Shown: positions 27,582-35,745, counted from the stretch's first letter. The stretch is DNA of 64,000 nucleotides from Sinimarinibacterium arenosum (GCF_005047655.1 NZ_SUKF01000001.1:655927-719926); one strand, 5' to 3'. Made by a program: numbers and translations. Notes: generated by a model from the sequence alone, not told the origin.

Positions 27582-27784
27582 CAATCTTCACTGTTTGGCC
27601 ATTCCCGACCCACAGACGGCGCATCCATCCATTCGCGTTCCTCCGGCGGCAGCGGGTAAGCCCCGGATGCTTCCGCGTCGGCCAGTAGTTCGGCCAGTGT
27701 GTAGCGCACCCGACCAGTGGAAACGGCGCGGGCCGGGTCGGCCTTCTCATGCAGCCTGTTCTCTAGGTTCTTTGGGTCTGTCAT
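27581..27784 (-). CDS. Small protein resembling the C-terminal half of a MazE/ChpS-type antitoxin
   Basis: A 67-aa protein, downstream of the ars operon on the same strand. The segment VRYTLAELLADAEASG followed by WMDAPSVGRE resembles the toxin-binding tail of MazE-like antitoxins (LDELLA ... PVGRE). The DNA-binding AbrB-like fold that normally precedes it is missing, and no MazF-like gene is adjacent. It could be a remnant or a stand-alone neutraliser. The assignment is tentative. Confidence 0.5.
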   Translation of the reverse strand: MTDPKNLENRLHEKADPARAVSTGRVRYTLAELLADAEASGAYPLPPEEREWMDAPSVGREWPNSED

Positions 27785-27898
27785 CGGGCGACCTCAGCAA
27801 GCATGGATACTAGGTGTTCCAGGTCAGTGATCGAATGCGCCAGGAAGCGGCCGGCGCGGCAATCTGCAATCATTTCCTCAGTTTTTTCCTACTCATGT

Positions 27899-28966
27899 TC
27901 AACCTCGTTCGTACCAGCTCTTCGAGCGATTCACCACGCGCACGACCAGCAGCATCACCGGCACTTCGACCAGGACGCCGACCACGGTTGCCAATGCAGC
28001 GCCGGAGTGCAGACCGAACAAGCTGATGGCGGCCGCCACGGCCAGCTCGAAGAAGTTGCTGGCACCGATCAGGGCCGAAGGACAGGCGACAGAGTGCTTT
28101 TCCCCCGCCCGCTTGTTCAGCCAGTAGGCTAACCCGGAATTGAAGAACACTTGAATCAAGATCGGCACGGCTAGCATGGCGATCACTAACGGCTGCCGGA
28201 TGATGGCCTCGCCCTGGAAGGCGAACAGTAGAACCAACGTCAGCAGCAGCGCGGCCATCGACCACGGCCCGATCTTCTGCATGGCCCGTTCAAAGGCGGC
28301 CTGTCCTTGCTTGAGCAGATGCCGCCGCAAGAGCTGCGCCAGGATCACCGGCACGATGATGTAGAGCACGACCGAAATCAGCAGCGTGTCCCAAGGCACC
28401 GAGATCGAGGACATGCCCAGCAGCAGGCCGACGATGGGCGCGAAGGCCACGATCATGATGGCGTCGTTCAGAGCCACTTGCGAGAGCGTGAAAAGCGGGT
28501 CGCCGTTGGTAAGGCGGCTCCACACGAACACCATTGCCGTGCAGGGCGCGGCGGCCAGCAAGATCAAGCCCGCGATGTAGCTGTCCAGTTGATCGGCCGG
28601 CAGGAACGGAGCGAACACTTGTCGGATGAACAGCCACCCCAGCAGGGCCATCGAGAATGGCTTGACGGCCCAATTCACGAACAGCGTGACGCCGATGCCG
28701 CGCCAATGCTCTTTGACCTGGTGCAGCGCCCCGAAGTCGATCTTGACCAGCATCGGGACGATCATTACCCAAATCAGCAGGCCCACCGGCAAATTGACCT
28801 GGGCCACTTCCATGCGGCCTATGGCCTGGAACACGTCAGGAAGGCCCTGGCCGAGCGCAACACCGGCGACGATGCACAGGGCCACCCACAGCGTCAGGTA
28901 ACGCTCGAAGCCGCTCATCGGGGCCTGGCGCGGCTTCGCGGCGATGGCCTGTGCGCCGGCGCTCAT
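27899..28966 (-). CDS. acr3: Arsenite efflux permease, ACR3 family
   Basis: A 355-aa inner-membrane arsenite/proton exporter with ten predicted helices. The family's essential cysteine is in LAAAPCTAMVFVWS, and a second conserved segment is GASNFFELAVAAAISLFG. It completes the arsR-arsH-arsC-acr3 operon, with a 4-bp overlap with arsC. ACR3 works without ArsA. It pumps out arsenite formed by ArsC. Confidence 0.95.
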   Translation of the reverse strand: MSAGAQAIAAKPRQAPMSGFERYLTLWVALCIVAGVALGQGLPDVFQAIGRMEVAQVNLPVGLLIWVMIVPMLVKIDFGALHQVKEHWRGIGVTLFVNWAVKPFSMALLGWLFIRQVFAPFLPADQLDSYIAGLILLAAAPCTAMVFVWSRLTNGDPLFTLSQVALNDAIMIVAFAPIVGLLLGMSSISVPWDTLLISVVLYIIVPVILAQLLRRHLLKQGQAAFERAMQKIGPWSMAALLLTLVLLFAFQGEAIIRQPLVIAMLAVPILIQVFFNSGLAYWLNKRAGEKHSVACPSALIGASNFFELAVAAAISLFGLHSGAALATVVGVLVEVPVMLLVVRVVNRSKSWYERG

Positions 28967-29469
28967 GCTTCCTGCTCGGTCTTGCCGATGTTCGCCAGCT
29001 CGCGCTTGATGGCCGTCTGGTCAAGCATTTTGAGAGGCAGATTCACGAACAGGCGGACGCGGTTCATCATGTGCCGGAAGGTTTGTTCGAAGGCCCGGCG
29101 CTTCTCGGCGTCAGTGCCTTCGACGGCGGCCGGGTCTTCAAATCCCCAATGCGCCGAGATCGGCTGACCAGGCCACACCGGACACATTTCGCCGGCGGCG
29201 TTGTCGCAGACGGTGATGATGAAGTCCATCTTCGGTGCGTCGGGCGTGGCGTACTCGTCCCAGCTCTTGCTGCGCAGATTCTCGGTCGGGTAATTCACCG
29301 ACTCCACCTTTTCGACGGCGAAGGGATTGACCTTGCCGGTTGGGTGACTGCCGGCGCTGTAGGCGCGGAAGCGCCCTTGCCCCATCGTGTTGATGAGAGC
29401 TTCGGCCATGATGCTGCGCGCCGAATTGCCGGTGCAGAGGATGAGGACGTTATAGATTCTTTCGGTCAT
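28963..29469 (-). CDS. arsC: Arsenate reductase, low-molecular-weight phosphatase type
   Basis: A 168-aa ArsC of the thioredoxin-linked, LMW-phosphatase fold. The P-loop is [11 protein letters not shown] (Cys and Arg of CX5R), and further redox cysteines lie in [15 protein letters not shown]. It reduces arsenate to arsenite for export by the downstream ACR3 pump. Start and stop overlap neighbours by 4 bp each, a tightly coupled operon. Confidence 0.95.
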   Translation of the reverse strand: MTERIYNVLILCTGNSARSIMAEALINTMGQGRFRAYSAGSHPTGKVNPFAVEKVESVNYPTENLRSKSWDEYATPDAPKMDFIITVCDNAAGEMCPVWPGQPISAHWGFEDPAAVEGTDAEKRRAFEQTFRHMMNRVRLFVNLPLKMLDQTAIKRELANIGKTEQEA

Positions 29470-30233
29470 GATGTTTCGCTTTCTGGTAGTGGCTGGGGAG
29501 CAATGGCGATGGATGAAAGATCGGTGGCCTCGTCGATGACGTGGCCGGCCGCTTTCCGTTCGGAATAGCGGTCTGTCAGTGCTTCACGGTGCGGCCGTAC
29601 CAGCGCCGTGAAGCGCACCAGTTCTTCCATCACATCGGCTATTCGGTCGTAGTACGGCGAGGGCTTCATGCGGCCCGCCGCGTCGAACTCTTGGAACGCT
29701 TTGGCGATACTCGACTGGTTCGGAATGGTGAACATTCGCATCCAGCGGCCGAGCAGACGCAAGGTGTTCACGGCGTTGAAGCTCTGCGAGCCGCCGGATA
29801 CCTGCATCACGGCCAGGGTGCGGCCTTGGGTCGGCCGGATGCCGGCCATTTCAAGCGGCAGATGGTCAATCTGCGCCTTCATGACACTGGTAATCTGACC
29901 GTGGCGTTCCGGGCTGCACCAGACTTGTCCCTCTGACCACTCGGACAGGGCGCGCAGCTCCTTGACGGCCGGGTGATCGTCGCTTTGCACTTGATCGGGC
30001 AACGGCAAATCGGACGGGTCGAAGATGCGTGTTTCTGCGCCAAAGAATTGCAGCAGCCGGGCCGCTTCCTCGACGGCCAGCCGTGAGAACGAGCGGGCGC
30101 GCAGCGAGCCATACAGCAGCAGGATACGCACCGGCGGGGCGTCGGGTGCCAGCCCGAGCGCCGGGCGCTCGATGGCAAAGGATTTGTCCAAAGCGGGCAA
30201 AGAATCGGGGTCGGAAAGATGGCGAAGTCTCAT
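29466..30233 (-). CDS. arsH: ArsH NADPH-dependent FMN oxidoreductase
   Basis: A 255-aa flavodoxin-like ArsH. The FMN phosphate loop is [16 protein letters not shown], with the dimer and flavin segment [19 protein letters not shown] and the conserved [11 protein letters not shown]. ArsH oxidises trivalent organoarsenicals and gives resistance to methylarsenite. The start at ATG 30231-30233 overlaps the arsR stop; the frame is open 14 codons further but this would lie inside arsR. Confidence 0.94.
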   Translation of the reverse strand: MRLRHLSDPDSLPALDKSFAIERPALGLAPDAPPVRILLLYGSLRARSFSRLAVEEAARLLQFFGAETRIFDPSDLPLPDQVQSDDHPAVKELRALSEWSEGQVWCSPERHGQITSVMKAQIDHLPLEMAGIRPTQGRTLAVMQVSGGSQSFNAVNTLRLLGRWMRMFTIPNQSSIAKAFQEFDAAGRMKPSPYYDRIADVMEELVRFTALVRPHREALTDRYSERKAAGHVIDEATDLSSIAIAPQPLPESETS

Positions 30234-30562
30234 GCCAACACCTTCCCGGCTTCCGTGGTGCAAGACAGGTTGCACACCTGGCCGCCGCAGCAGTTTTCCG
30301 TGAGAAAGGCCACCAGGTTAGTGGCCGTCGAAAAGTTCGCCTCGTAGATCACAAATCGGCCTTCTTGCCGCGACGTGACCATGCCGGCGTGTGCCAGCTC
30401 TTTCAGGTGGAAGGATAGCGAAGACGGCGGGATGCCGGCCGCTTCGCTGATTTTTCCGGCGGCCATGCCGGCGGGGCCGGCCTGGACGAGAAGCCGGAAC
30501 ACCGCGAGGCGCGATTCTTGAGCGATGGCCGCCAGGGCGGCTACAGCATTTATCGTTTCCAT
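30230..30562 (-). CDS. arsR: ArsR arsenic-responsive repressor
   Basis: A 110-aa winged-helix SmtB/ArsR repressor. The recognition helix is in [17 protein letters not shown], followed by the wing [12 protein letters not shown]. The inducer site is C-terminal ([13 protein letters not shown]), like the CC...C site of Acidithiobacillus-type ArsR rather than the ELCVCDL site of plasmid R773. It is first in the operon. The -10 ends 7 bp from the ATG, so the transcript appears leaderless. Confidence 0.94.
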   Translation of the reverse strand: METINAVAALAAIAQESRLAVFRLLVQAGPAGMAAGKISEAAGIPPSSLSFHLKELAHAGMVTSRQEGRFVIYEANFSTATNLVAFLTENCCGGQVCNLSCTTEAGKVLA

Positions 30563-30568
30563 GTTTCA

Positions 30569-30597
30569 ATAATAGTCGAAATATGGAGTGTGCTCAA
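30569..30597 (-). promoter_or_regulatory. ars operon promoter
   Basis: On the minus strand, TTGAGC (30597-30592), a 17-bp spacer, and TATTAT (30574-30569). The predicted start of transcription is at or within a base or two of the arsR ATG, and no Shine-Dalgarno sequence precedes that ATG. Confidence 0.65.
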
Positions 30598-30626
30598 TAG
30601 CTCATTTAAGCTGTAAAAATGAGCTA
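30598..30626. repeat. 10-bp inverted repeat between arsR and the resolvase
   Basis: TAGCTCATTT (30598-30607) and AAATGAGCTA (30617-30626) are perfect arms around 9 bp. It abuts the ars -35 and lies 84 bp before the resolvase start, so it may be a resolvase crossover/operator site or an ArsR-side operator. Confidence 0.55.
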
Positions 30627-30709
30627 GGCGCATTTAGATCGATATGTGATAAATTGGCCTGCCAGTTTAAGATGGGTGCATTTGAGTATGCCCAAAGGAG
30701 CCCGCAAGT

Positions 30710-31447
30710 ATGCGCAGGACGAAGCCAGTAGCCGCGCCGATGGTGGCGCGGGTCTATCTGCGCGTCAGCACCGACGCGCAGGACTTGGAACGCCAAGAGG
30801 CGATCACTACGGCCGCGAAGGCCGCCGGCTACTACGTCGCCGGCATCTACCGTGAGAAGGCATCCGGCGCACGCGCCGACCGGCCTGAGCTGCTGCGCAT
30901 GATCGGCGACCTACAGCCCGGCGAGGTGGTCATTGCCGAGAAGATCGACCGCATCAGCCGCCTACCTTTGCCCGAGGCCGAGCGCCTGGTGGCCTCGATA
31001 CAGGCCAAAGGCGCACGCCTGGCCGTCCCTGGCGTGGTCGATCTATCCGACCTGGCGGCCGAGGCCCAGGGCGTCGCCAAGATCGTGCTGGAAGCCGTGC
31101 AGATCATGCTTTTTCGCCTGGCCTTGCAGATGGCCCGCGACGACTACGAGGACAGGCGCGAACGCCAGCGCCAAGGCATTGAGTTGGCCCGCCAGGCCGG
31201 GCGGTACAAGGGCCGCCGTGCTGATCCGAAGCGCCGCGCCCAAGTTGTCGCGCTGCGCAAGTCCGGCTACAGCATCAACAAGACCGCCGAGCTGGCCGGG
31301 TACAGTGCGGCCCAGGTGAAACGGATATGGGCCGAGGTCAGCCAGGCCGAAGCGAAGCAGCACGGCGCGTTCGTGGAGGACGCATTGACGGAAGCCGATG
31401 CCCTGGCCGCTGTCGGCCAGGATGAGCGCCAGGAGGAAAGGGCATGA
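30710..31447 (+). CDS. Serine recombinase (resolvase/invertase)
   Basis: A 245-aa serine resolvase. The catalytic N-terminal domain has RVYLRVSTDAQDLERQ (Ser of the YxRVS motif) and VIAEKIDRISRLPL. A long helix follows (RDDYEDRRERQRQGIELARQ), then a C-terminal helix-turn-helix (SGYSINKTAELAGYSAAQVK). It would resolve multimers of the circular or replicating element, which agrees with the presence of rep genes. A 10-bp inverted repeat upstream is a candidate site. It overlaps the next ORF by ATGA. Confidence 0.92.
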   Translation: MRRTKPVAAPMVARVYLRVSTDAQDLERQEAITTAAKAAGYYVAGIYREKASGARADRPELLRMIGDLQPGEVVIAEKIDRISRLPLPEAERLVASIQAKGARLAVPGVVDLSDLAAEAQGVAKIVLEAVQIMLFRLALQMARDDYEDRRERQRQGIELARQAGRYKGRRADPKRRAQVVALRKSGYSINKTAELAGYSAAQVKRIWAEVSQAEAKQHGAFVEDALTEADALAAVGQDERQEERA

Positions 31448-31668
31448 AGAAGCCGAACCAAGACGACGAGCCGTTTTTCATCACCGAGGAGATTGCGGCC
31501 GAAATGATCGCCGGCGGCTATGAGTTCGAGCTGCCGCCCATTCCTTGCACCATCCGCCTACGCGACGTGCTGGAGCGCATGACCGATGCTGAGCTAGCAT
31601 TGCAGCCGGGCGAGATCGCCGACCAGGAGCGTGAACGCTGCCGGCGCAAGCCGTGTTCAACCTCATGA
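31444..31668 (+). CDS. Small protein cotranslated with the resolvase
   Basis: A 74-aa acidic protein overlapping the resolvase stop by 4 bp. No family recognised. Its last codons run directly into right end A of the element (from 31675), so the C-terminus may be set by the element border. Position suggests an accessory of the resolvase, without other support. Confidence 0.6.
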   Translation: MKKPNQDDEPFFITEEIAAEMIAGGYEFELPPIPCTIRLRDVLERMTDAELALQPGEIADQERERCRRKPCSTS

Positions 31669-31674
31669 TCTGGT

Positions 31675-31767
31675 CATGGTATTTTTCATGGCACTGAGCC
31701 TGATAGTTCTTGCAAATTGTTGTCACTAAAGGGTTTTGTGTGCTTGTTTACAATCGAGTGGGAGTGA
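31675..31767 (+). repeat. Right end A: arm repeats plus att-like core, internal
   Basis: CATGGTATTTTTCATGG (31675-31691), a 51-bp spacer, CTTGTTTACAAT (31743-31754), one base, then the core GAGTGGGAGTGA (31756-31767). Right end B at 34967-35059 has the same blocks with the same 51-bp spacing but an unrelated spacer. This copy still looks like the end of guaA. Confidence 0.85.
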
Positions 31768-33609
31768 CGGGCACTGGCTGGCAATGTCTAGCAACGGCAG
31801 GCATTTCGGCTGAGGGTAAAAGAACTTTCCGCTAAGCGATAGACTGTATGTAAACACAGTATTGCAAGGACGCGGAACATGCCTCATGTGGCGGCCAGGA
31901 CGGCCAGCCGGGATCGGGATACTGGTCGTTACCAGAGCCACCGACCCGAGCAAACCCTTCTCTATCAGATCGTTGACGAGTATTACCCGGCATTCGCTGC
32001 GCTTATGGCAGAGCAGGGAAAGGAATTGCCGGGCTATGTGCAACGGGAATTTGAAGAATTTCTCCAATGCGGGCGGCTGGAGCATGGCTTTCTACGGGTT
32101 CGCTGCGAGTCTTGCCACGCCGAGCACCTGGTCGCTTTCAGCTGTAAGCGTCGCGGTTTCTGCCCGAGCTGTGGGGCGCGGCGGATGGCCGAAAGTGCCG
32201 CCTTGCTGGTTGATGAAGTACTGCCTGAACAACCCATGCGTCAGTGGGTGTTGAGCTTCCCGTTTCAGCTGCGTTTCCTGTTTGCCAGCCGGCCCGAGAT
32301 CATGGGGTGGGTGCTGGGCATCGTTTACCGCGTCATTGCCACGCACCTGGTCAAGAAAGCGGGCCATACCCACCAAGTGGCCAAGACGGGCGCGGTCACC
32401 CTGATCCAGCGTTTTGGATCGGCGCTCAATCTGAATGTTCACTTCCACATGCTGTTTCTCGACGGTGTGTATGTCGAGCAATCCCACGGCTCAGCGCGTT
32501 TCCGCTGGGTCAAGGCGCCGACCAGCCCAGAGCTCACCCAGCTGACGCACACCATCGCCCACCGGGTGGGTCGCTATCTGGAACGGCAAGGCCTGCTGGA
32601 ACGGGATGTCGAAAACAGCTATCTGGCCTCGGATGCGGTGGATGACGACCCGATGACACCCCTGCTGGGGCACTCGATCACTTACCGTATCGCTGTCGGT
32701 TCACAGGCGGGGCGAAAGGTGTTCACTTTGCAAACTCTGCCGACCAGTGGTGATCCGTTCGGTGACGGGATTGGCAAGGTAGCCGGGTCCAGCCTGCACG
32801 CCGGCGTGGCGGCCAGGGCCGATGAACGCAAGAAGCTCGAACGGCTGTGCCGGTACATCAGCCGCCCGGCGGTATCCGAGAAGCGGCTGTCGTTAACACG
32901 AGGCGGCAACGTGCGCTACCAGCTCAAGACGCCGTACCGGGACGGCACCACGCACGTCATTTTCGAACCATTGGATTTCATTGCAAGGCTGGCCGCCCTG
33001 GTACCGAAGCCCAGAGTCAACCTAACCCGCTTCCACGGGGTGTTCGCACCCAACAGTCGGCACCGGGCGTTGGTCACGCCGGCAAAACGGGGCAGGGGCA
33101 ACAAGGTCAGGGTGGCTGATGAACCGGCAACACCAGCACAACGGCGAGCGTCGATGACATGGGCGCAACGGCTCAAGCGTGTTTTCAATATCGACATCGA
33201 GACCTGCAGCGGCTGCGGCGGCGCCATGAAAGTCATCGCCTGCATTGAAGACCCTATAGTGATCAAGCAGATCCTTGATCACCTGAAGCACAAAGCCGAA
33301 ACCAGCGGGACCAGGGCGTTACCCGAAAGCCGGGCGCCACCGGCTGAGCTGCTCCTGGGTCTGTTTGACTGACGAGCCTGAAGGCCAACGATACCAATCA
33401 AAATGCTGCGTTCACAGCGCCGCGGCAGGGATCCGCCGTGCTGGTTGTCGGAAAAGGAGCCGCTAGTGGGAAAGAGGAGGGTAAATTTTCAGCGTTGCTG
33501 GCTCCCCGTCAGCCGGATTGGGTTGCATCGCAGGGGTGTCGAAAGAGTCAACTGCGGTCCAAAGCTGTTGGACTTGGGTGAAAAGGGCGTTTATTCTTCC
33601 TATACGTTG
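31768..33609 (+). mobile_element. ISCR2 (IS91-like rolling-circle element)
   Basis: It runs from the end of right end A to the point where glmM similarity stops, about 1.85 kb. It holds one transposase gene and no inverted repeats, as expected for ISCR elements. Exact terIS/oriIS ends are not determined, so both borders are approximate. No gene is seen in 33373-33609. Confidence 0.85.
31879..33372 (+). CDS. ISCR2 IS91-family transposase
   Basis: A 497-aa HUH-type rolling-circle transposase. The N-terminal zinc-finger region is VRCESCHAEHLVAFSCKRRG followed by FCPSCGARR. The metal-binding HUH is in LNVHFHMLFLDGVYV, and the Tyr-containing segment RLCRYISRPAVSEKRLS lies near residue 325. A second cysteine cluster CSGCGG is C-terminal. 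Sequence and context (next to glmM fragment and sul2) identify it as the ISCR2 transposase. Such enzymes mobilise DNA next to their oriIS end, explaining spread of sul2. Confidence 0.95.
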   Translation: MPHVAARTASRDRDTGRYQSHRPEQTLLYQIVDEYYPAFAALMAEQGKELPGYVQREFEEFLQCGRLEHGFLRVRCESCHAEHLVAFSCKRRGFCPSCGARRMAESAALLVDEVLPEQPMRQWVLSFPFQLRFLFASRPEIMGWVLGIVYRVIATHLVKKAGHTHQVAKTGAVTLIQRFGSALNLNVHFHMLFLDGVYVEQSHGSARFRWVKAPTSPELTQLTHTIAHRVGRYLERQGLLERDVENSYLASDAVDDDPMTPLLGHSITYRIAVGSQAGRKVFTLQTLPTSGDPFGDGIGKVAGSSLHAGVAARADERKKLERLCRYISRPAVSEKRLSLTRGGNVRYQLKTPYRDGTTHVIFEPLDFIARLAALVPKPRVNLTRFHGVFAPNSRHRALVTPAKRGRGNKVRVADEPATPAQRRASMTWAQRLKRVFNIDIETCSGCGGAMKVIACIEDPIVIKQILDHLKHKAETSGTRALPESRAPPAELLLGLFD

Positions 33610-33850
33610 TCGGCAGCGGGCCAAAAAGGAATACGTCCATGCCCATCGAGGTGAAACCGGCTGTGAGCGCGGGTTCAAGCATATAGCCCGACAGGCGCGT
33701 ATCCTTGCCGATCACGACACGATGGCGGTGGTCACCGCGACGAAAGACACGGCCAGCCGCCATGCCGACGCGCAAGGCGGTTTCCGCCGTCATCGCGCCT
33801 TCGTTGGCTTTGCCACGAATACCGTCTGTGCCGAAATATTTGCGCACCAT
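33610..33850 (-). pseudogene. glmM: Truncated glmM (phosphoglucosamine mutase), 5' fragment
   Basis: Only about 80 N-terminal residues remain: [18 protein letters not shown] through [20 protein letters not shown] to [11 protein letters not shown]. The active-site phosphoserine region is lost because ISCR2 sequence starts at about 33610. It lies downstream of sul2 on the same strand, the chromosomal folP-glmM order of the unknown donor. The frame runs on into ISCR2 sequence to 33548, without homology. Confidence 0.92.
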
Positions 33851-33936
33851 AAGGTCGATTATCCTGTCGTCGGGTCGCCCTCAAAGGGGACATGCCTGCT
33901 GAACCGCGAATATAGAGAAATATCCCGAATGTGCAG

Positions 33937-34752
33937 TTAACGAATTCTTGCGGTTTCTTTCAGCGCCGCCAATACCGCCAGCCCGTCGCGCAAGGGGCGC
34001 GGCTCGTGTGTGCGGATGAAGTCAGCTCCACCTGCGGCGGCGGCAAGCTCTGCAGCGAGTGTCGCGGCCCCGACATCCCCCGGACCACGGCCTGTGAGCG
34101 CGCGCAGAAAGGATTTGCGCGAAACAGACAGAAGCACCGGCAAATCGAAGCGCAGCCGCAATTCATCGAACCGCGCCAGCACCGAGAGCGAGGTTTCGGG
34201 AGCAGCCCCCAGAAAAAACCCCATGCCGGGATCAAGGACAAGGCGGTTGCGTTTGATACCGGCACCCGTCAGCGCCGCGATGCGCGCGTCAAAGAACGCC
34301 GCAATGTGATCCATGATGTCGCCAGCGGGTGCCTCGCGCCGATCTGCCTGCCCGTCTTGCACCGAATGCATAACGACGAGTTTGGCAGATGATTTCGCCA
34401 ATTGCGGATAGAACGCAGCGTCTGGAAAACCGCGAATATCATTGAGATAGGCCACACCACGCGACAAGGCATAGGCTTGCGTCGCGGGTTGATAACTGTC
34501 GAGCGAGACGGGAATGCCATCTGCCTTGAGCGCGTCCAGCACCGGCGCGATACGCGCGATTTCTGTGTCGGACGAAACAGGCGCGGCGTCGGGATTGCTG
34601 GATGCCGGACCGAGGTCGATCACATCTGCCCCCTCGGCCATCAGCTTACGCGCCTGCGCAATGGCTGCGTCTGGCGCCAGATACCGGCCTCCATCGGAGA
34701 AACTGTCCGAGGTTATGTTGACGATGCCGAAAATGATGAGCGATTTATTCAT
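33937..34752 (-). CDS. sul2: Sulfonamide-resistant dihydropteroate synthase Sul2
   Basis: The 271-aa Sul2 begins MNKSLIIFGIVNITSDSFSD and is recognised along its whole length. It performs the folate-pathway condensation of pterin pyrophosphate and p-aminobenzoate while excluding sulfonamides. Pterin-site motifs are GADVIDLGPASSNPDA and LDPGMGFFLGA, and the SRKSFLRALTGR loop near residue 195 is present. It is intact. It is followed by the glmM fragment and ISCR2, the classic ISCR2-glmM-sul2 module. Confidence 0.98.
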   Translation of the reverse strand: MNKSLIIFGIVNITSDSFSDGGRYLAPDAAIAQARKLMAEGADVIDLGPASSNPDAAPVSSDTEIARIAPVLDALKADGIPVSLDSYQPATQAYALSRGVAYLNDIRGFPDAAFYPQLAKSSAKLVVMHSVQDGQADRREAPAGDIMDHIAAFFDARIAALTGAGIKRNRLVLDPGMGFFLGAAPETSLSVLARFDELRLRFDLPVLLSVSRKSFLRALTGRGPGDVGAATLAAELAAAAGGADFIRTHEPRPLRDGLAVLAALKETARIR

Positions 34753-34966
34753 GGGGGCTTCTATAATAATAATAATCGAGCATGAGTCTCATACGGATGC
34801 TCGGGTCGAAAGGGAATCCCCAGGCGAGTAACCTGTTTGCGGTGATCCATTAGCTGCAGGAGCAGAAGAGCATACATCTGGAAGCAAAGCCAGGAAAGCG
34901 GCCTATGGAGCTGTGCGGCAGCGCTCAGTAGGCAATTTTTCAAAATATTGTTAAGCCTTTTCTGAG
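34753..34966. other. Upstream region of sul2, no gene seen
   Basis: An AT-rich trinucleotide run (TATTATTATTAT on the minus strand, about 34760-34773) lies directly before sul2 and can supply a -10. No open frame with family similarity was found. Confidence 0.5.
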
Positions 34967-35059
34967 CATGGTATTTTTCATGGTATTACCAATTAGCAGG
35001 AAAATAAGCCATTGAATATAAAAGATAAAAATGTCTTGTTTACAATAGAGTGGGAATAA
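34967..35059 (+). repeat. Right end B: arm repeats plus attR core
   Basis: CATGGTATTTTTCATGG (34967-34983), a 51-bp spacer, CTTGTTTACAAT (35035-35046), one base, and the core GAGTGGGAATAA (35048-35059). It marks the outer border; the TAA may be the host's original guaA stop. Confidence 0.85.
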
Positions 35060-35063
35060 GACC

Positions 35064-35130
35064 CTCGTCACCGGACGAGCCTGTCTCACTGGCCTCACGG
35101 CACCCGTGAGCCGGGATGCATCGCATCCCG
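35064..35130. repeat. Three consecutive hairpins just outside attR
   Basis: CTCGTC-ACCG-GACGAG (35064-35079), CTCACGG-CAC-CCGTGAG (35094-35110) and CGGGATGC-ATC-GCATCCCG (35112-35130). None has a T-run. They may be the original post-guaA barrier. The stretch 35131-35232 holds nothing else recognised. Confidence 0.6.
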
Positions 35131-35232
35131 AGCGCACGGGCATCGCGCCCGCCGCATCGCGCCCGACCGCGAGACTCGCACCTGTATGCCGGCCGGCGAT
35201 CCGGTTGCGCGCGACGGTGCCGGAGCTGGTTG

Positions 35233-35745
35233 TTACCCGAGTGACCGGACTCTGGCCAGACGCACCGCGCTGAACAAGCAGATCGCGGTGAGTGTCGTGA
35301 CCCCTACGACGGCGACGTAAAAGGATGCGTAGGACAGCAGATTGGGCCAGTCCCCGATCGGCTGCAGACCGCGTTCCGGTGCATACACCGCGGCGGAGTA
35401 GCCCACGGCATTCCCCCACAGTGTGACGATGGCGCCGTAGTAGACCCACTTGGCTTGACGCGCGGTGAACTTGAGGATGGGACCCAGCAGCACCACGATC
35501 ATGACGTACATCGCATTCATGAGCGGCCCGGTATGCGTGTTGCGCAGCAGCTCCTTCTGATCCGGCACCGGGATTTCCATCCGCGGCAGGGGCAGGATGT
35601 GAAACACATTGTCGGCGAGTGAAATCAGCCAGGCGAAGCCGCCAAAAAAACCCAGGAACATCATCACAAAGCAGTGCACCAGCAACTTGCCGTTGATCTG
35701 ATCGGTGAATCCGCCCGCGGTTGTGACCCACAATTGATTTCGCAT
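35233..35745 (-). CDS. Four-helix membrane protein resembling styrene-oxide isomerase
   Basis: A 170-aa integral membrane protein with four hydrophobic helices (about 18-40, 72-92, 100-120, 138-160). The pattern HTGPLMNAMYVM, WGNAVGYSAAVYAPERGL and NLLSYASFYV resembles StyC-type styrene-oxide isomerases, which use haem between small membrane subunits. Similarity is by eye only. GAGGAG lies 6 bp before ATG 35743-35745. The PF10118 gene is directly upstream on the same strand, so both may act on one hydrophobic substrate. Confidence 0.6.
   Translation of the reverse strand: MRNQLWVTTAGGFTDQINGKLLVHCFVMMFLGFFGGFAWLISLADNVFHILPLPRMEIPVPDQKELLRNTHTGPLMNAMYVMIVVLLGPILKFTARQAKWVYYGAIVTLWGNAVGYSAAVYAPERGLQPIGDWPNLLSYASFYVAVVGVTTLTAICLFSAVRLARVRSLG

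Larger units (their letters stand above)
19588..35059 (+). mobile_element. GIsul2-type integrative element inserted at the 3' end of guaA
   Basis: It is bounded by GAGTGGGAAT repeats at 19588 (guaA end) and 35048, 15,460 bp apart. Contents in order are int, alpA, repA, repC, iterons, fitA-like, trbJ, trbK, trbL, small ORFs, acr3/arsC/arsH/arsR, resolvase, ISCR2, truncated glmM and sul2. The gene set and the guaA target match the published resistance island GIsul2. It lacks a relaxase and a full type IV secretion set, so transfer would need a helper. An internal right-end copy at 31675-31767 makes it composite. Confidence 0.93.

Noticed and set aside
33403..33940. Plus-strand frames opposite glmM' and ISCR2 end
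   Set aside because: Antisense to the glmM fragment and without similarity.
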